Of a stretch of 8,453 bases of DNA, positions 5,899 to 8,453 are shown one piece after another. Location of the stretch: positions 3,426-11,878 of the forward strand of contig PMMN01000045.1 of assembly GCA_003162235.1 (NCBI GenBank), read 5' to 3'. The position numbers and the translations under genes were made by a program. The stretch is from Actinomycetota bacterium (GTDB taxonomy: Bacteria > Actinomycetota > Thermoleophilia > Gaiellales > Gaiellaceae). The first letter of the stretch is position 1; each line of letters opens with the position of its first letter. The notes under the pieces are model-generated. The model had not been told where the DNA came from and did not search any database. It saw only the letters and a list, made by a program, of their open reading frames with translations.

Positions 5899-8323
5899 CC
5901 AGCTTGCGCGGGACGACGATCGTCTTGCGCAGTTCCTTGCCCTCGAGCAGCGCGGCGACCCTGGGCGAAAAGCGCGCCAGCTCGACTAATTCCTCCTCAC
6001 CGGCCTCGACCGAGACTTCGAGGCGGTCGCGCACCTTGCCGTTCACCTGCACGACCAGCTCGAAGGTCTCCCGCTCGAGCATGCTCTCGTCGTAGGCCGG
6101 CCAGGTCTGCTGCCAGAGGCGCTCGTGGCCGAGCCTCTGCCAGAGCTCCTCGGCAATGTGCGGCGCGTAGGGCTGGATCAGACTGACGGCGGTCTCGGCG
6201 GCGAAACGGGCGCCGGGGTCGTCCGGATCGCGGTTGATCTCGTTGACCAGCTCCATCACCGCCGCGATCGGAGTGTTGAAGACGAAGCGCCGGTCGATGT
6301 CATCTGTGACCTTGGCGATCGTCTGATGCGCCTTGCGGATGAGCGGGGTCACGTCCGAGCTCGCGGGCTTCTCGATCGCCTCGAGCACCGTGCGCCAGAG
6401 CCTGCCCAGGAAGCGGCTCGTGCCCTCGACACCGGTGTCCTGCCACTCGGCGTCCTGGTCGGCCGGGCCCATGAAGAGGATGTTCAGGCGCACAGCGTCG
6501 GCGCCGAAACGCGTGATCAGCTCGTCGGGCGCCACCACGTTGCCTTTCGACTTGGACATCTTCGCCCCGCGGGCCAAAATCATTCCCTGCGTGAAGAGCC
6601 GGGCGAAGGGCTCGCGGAAGCCGAGCAGGCCCAGATCGTTGAGCGCCTTGGTGAAGAAGCGCGCATACATCAGGTGCAGAATCGCGTGCTCGATCCCGCC
6701 GATGTACTGGTCGACCGGCATCCAGTGGTCGACGAGCTCGCGGTTCCAGGGCGCGGTCGAGTTATGCGGGTCGCAGTAGCGGATGAAGTACCAGGACGAG
6801 TCGACGAAAGTGTCCAACGTGTCGGTCTCGCGCCGGGCGTCGCCGCCGCAGGACGGGCACGTCGTCGCCACCCAACCCTCGGCCGCGGCCAGCGGCGAGC
6901 GGCCCTTGGGCAGAAAGTCCGAGACCTCTGGCAGCAGCACCGGCAGCTCCGCTTCGGGCACCGGCACGACGCCGCATTTCTCGCAGTAGACGACCGGAAT
7001 CGGGCAGCCCCAGTAGCGCTGGCGCGAGATCAGCCAGTCCCGTAGACGGTAGATGACCTTGGCCTCGCCGAGCTTGCTACCTGCCAGCCAGTCGCTGATC
7101 TTCTTCTTTCCTTCCGGGCTCGGCAGCCCGGTGAACTCGCCCGAGTTGGCCATGATGTCGTCCGCGGAAGAGGAGACGTAAGCCTCGGTCTGCACGTCCA
7201 CTTCGCCCTCGCGCGGAGCGATCACCTGCACGATCGGAAGCCCGTACTGCCGGGCGAAGGCGTGGTCGCGCTCGTCGTGGGCGGGCACGGCCATGATCGC
7301 GCCGGTTCCGTACTCCATCAACACGTAGTCCGCGATCCAGATCGGGATCGGCTCGCCGTTGACCGGGTTGATCACGCTCTGCCCCGTGAAGACGCCGTCC
7401 TTGGCTTTCTCCTCGCGCTCGATCGAGGAGCGCGTCTGGGCCTGCTTGACGTAGGCGCGCACGGCCTCCTCTTCCGGCCGCCCGGCGACGAGCTCGGCAA
7501 CGAGCGGGTGCTCTGGCGCCATTACGAAGAAGGTCGCCCCGAAGAGCGTGTCCGGGCGCGTCGTGAAGACAGGCAGGTCGATCTCGGTTCCCTCGACGCG
7601 GAAGACCACCTCGGCGCCCTCCGAGCGGCCGATCCAGTTTCGCTGCATCGTCAGCACGCGCTCGGGCCAGTGCTCGAGCAGCTCCATCTCATCCAGCAGC
7701 GCCTCGGCGTAGTCGGTGATGCGGAAGAACCACTGCTCGAGCGAGCGCTTCTCGACCTCGGCGCCGCAGCGTTCGCAGGCGCCGTCCACGACCTGCTCGT
7801 TGGCGAGCACCGTCTGGTCGTTCGGGCACCAGTTCTGCAGCGATTCCTTGCGGTAGGCGAGGCCGCGCTCGAGCAGCTTCAGAAAAAGCAACTGCGTCCA
7901 GCGGTAGTACTCGGGCGTGTGGGTCGAGATCTCCCGGCCCCAGTCGATCGCCCAGCCCATGCGCTGCATCTGCTCGCGGATGCGGGCGATGTTTCGCTCG
8001 GTGATCGCTCGCGGCTGGCCGCCCTCCTTGATGGCCGCGTTCTCGGCCGGTAATCCGAAAGCGTCGTAGCCCATCGGGCGCAGCACGCGCCAGCCGTTTC
8101 GGCGGCGGAAGTGGGCCACAACGTCGCCGAGCGTGTAGTTCTTGACATGGCCCATGTGCAGCTCGGCCGAGGGGTAGGGCAACATCTCGAGCACGTAGGT
8201 CGAGCGCTCTTCCCATTCGGGCTCGCCGGGTGAGGGGTTCGGTACCTCGAAGGCACGCTCGGCAGCCCAGACCGCCTGCCATCTGGGCTCGAGCTCGTGC
8301 GGTTCGTAGAGGTCGTTTGTCAT
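5882..8323 (-). CDS. leuS: Leucyl-tRNA synthetase
   Basis: Class Ia synthetase that charges tRNA-Leu with leucine in the cytoplasm. The 813-residue length is normal for the bacterial form. The catalytic fold carries the HIGH motif as HMGH (56-59, within [11 protein letters not shown]) and KMSKS intact at 588-592. The CP1 editing domain (about 225-425) has [12 protein letters not shown] (253-264) and [15 protein letters not shown] (339-353), the T-rich and Asp-containing editing motifs, so proofreading should work. Cysteines at 166, 183 and 186 and at 447, 450, 489 and 492 look like zinc-binding knuckles. The anticodon-binding helical domain (about 640-755) ends in a C-terminal domain (about 755-813) with [13 protein letters not shown] (758-770). 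The ATG at 8323 gives the family N-terminus ([11 protein letters not shown]); GAGAAG lies directly before it, too close for an ideal ribosome site. Its end overlaps the LacI-like gene tail to tail. Confidence 0.98.
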   Translation of the reverse strand: MTNDLYEPHELEPRWQAVWAAERAFEVPNPSPGEPEWEERSTYVLEMLPYPSAELHMGHVKNYTLGDVVAHFRRRNGWRVLRPMGYDAFGLPAENAAIKEGGQPRAITERNIARIREQMQRMGWAIDWGREISTHTPEYYRWTQLLFLKLLERGLAYRKESLQNWCPNDQTVLANEQVVDGACERCGAEVEKRSLEQWFFRITDYAEALLDEMELLEHWPERVLTMQRNWIGRSEGAEVVFRVEGTEIDLPVFTTRPDTLFGATFFVMAPEHPLVAELVAGRPEEEAVRAYVKQAQTRSSIEREEKAKDGVFTGQSVINPVNGEPIPIWIADYVLMEYGTGAIMAVPAHDERDHAFARQYGLPIVQVIAPREGEVDVQTEAYVSSSADDIMANSGEFTGLPSPEGKKKISDWLAGSKLGEAKVIYRLRDWLISRQRYWGCPIPVVYCEKCGVVPVPEAELPVLLPEVSDFLPKGRSPLAAAEGWVATTCPSCGGDARRETDTLDTFVDSSWYFIRYCDPHNSTAPWNRELVDHWMPVDQYIGGIEHAILHLMYARFFTKALNDLGLLGFREPFARLFTQGMILARGAKMSKSKGNVVAPDELITRFGADAVRLNILFMGPADQDAEWQDTGVEGTSRFLGRLWRTVLEAIEKPASSDVTPLIRKAHQTIAKVTDDIDRRFVFNTPIAAVMELVNEINRDPDDPGARFAAETAVSLIQPYAPHIAEELWQRLGHERLWQQTWPAYDESMLERETFELVVQVNGKVRDRLEVSVEAGEEELVELARFSPRVAALLEGKELRKTIVVPRKLVNLVV

Positions 8324-8350
8324 CTTCTCGGCACGTGTTCTCGGTCGAAG

Positions 8351-8356
8351 ATTCTA
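8351..8356 (-). promoter_or_regulatory. Candidate -10 box of leuS (TAGAAT)
   Basis: TAGAAT on the minus strand (8356 down to 8351) matches the -10 consensus at 5 of 6 positions and lies 27 nt before the leuS ATG, giving a leader of about 20 nt. No clear -35 is found 16-18 bp upstream. The box overlaps the 8-bp palindrome TTCTAGAA. No T-box-like leader fits in so short a space. Confidence 0.3.
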
Positions 8357-8453
8357 GAAAGCTACCTCAGCTCCCGGGCGGTGCGCCCACTAGCCGCCGA
8401 GGAGTGAGCGCCGCAGACCGAGCCCGAGCGATCGAAGTTCGTGCGCGGGCTCT
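8357..8453. other. Window edge upstream of leuS, unassigned
   Basis: No gene can be assigned with confidence. On the minus strand one frame reads to a TAG at 8392-8390 with a GC-rich third position and could be the last 20 or so codons of an upstream gene (ending RRSLLGG). On the plus strand a GTG at 8404 opens a frame (SAADRARAIEVRARA) that runs off the edge, but its only ribosome-site-like bases touch the GTG. A 5-bp stem, GGGCG and CGCCC at 8376-8388, has no T-run and is weak as a terminator. Confidence 0.25.

Noticed and set aside
6125..8053. Two long plus-strand open frames opposite leuS (6125-7045 and 7262-8053)
   Set aside because: Both are antisense to leuS, and their content mirrors its codon bias; no independent family features.
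8324..8453. T-box or leucine attenuator upstream of leuS
   Set aside because: No T-box consensus, no leucine-rich leader peptide and no terminator with T-run are visible in the available 130 bp.
1..8453. CRISPR arrays, insertion sequences, tRNA or rRNA genes, prophage or defence genes
   Set aside because: No spaced repeats, terminal inverted repeats with transposase, cloverleaf sequences or related protein motifs were seen on either strand.

Overview
The window is a GC-rich stretch of bacterial chromosome carrying mostly housekeeping genes. The base composition, the frequent GTG/TTG starts, and the order comEA-comEC-holA converging on rpsT (an arrangement known from Actinomycetota such as mycobacteria, where leuS may also lie nearby) suggest an actinobacterium. 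My best guess is a deep-branching group such as Thermoleophilia. This placement is inference, since no rRNA or marker phylogeny was available.

Layout, left to right. Positions 1-308 (minus) hold the first 102 codons of murJ, the lipid II flippase, cut by the window edge. A 164-bp divergent spacer (309-472) then carries a promoter for murJ, apparently a leaderless one, and a weak promoter plus a 7-bp hairpin with a T-run directly in front of rpsT (473-733, plus, ribosomal protein S20). Reading back toward rpsT on the minus strand is a tightly packed operon: comEA (4009-4593), comEC (1701-4019) and holA (743-1708). Its genes overlap by 11 and 8 bp and its end is only 9 bp from the rpsT stop. 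ComEA binds DNA outside the membrane, ComEC is the channel that imports single-stranded DNA, and HolA is the clamp-loader delta subunit of DNA polymerase III.

A second divergent spacer (4594-4881) holds several inverted repeats. It separates comEA from a plus-strand gene (4882-5898) for a LacI-family ligand-binding domain that lacks the family's DNA-binding head. That gene overlaps the end of leuS (5882-8323, minus, leucyl-tRNA synthetase) by 17 bp, tail to tail. The last 130 bp (8324-8453) are leuS upstream DNA plus an edge too short to assign.

I see no mobile element, CRISPR array, tRNA/rRNA gene, prophage or defence locus. The most unusual item is the LacI-like protein without a helix-turn-helix. 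Next are the possible leader structure of rpsT and the possible leaderless start of murJ. I did not find a clearly new multi-gene system here.
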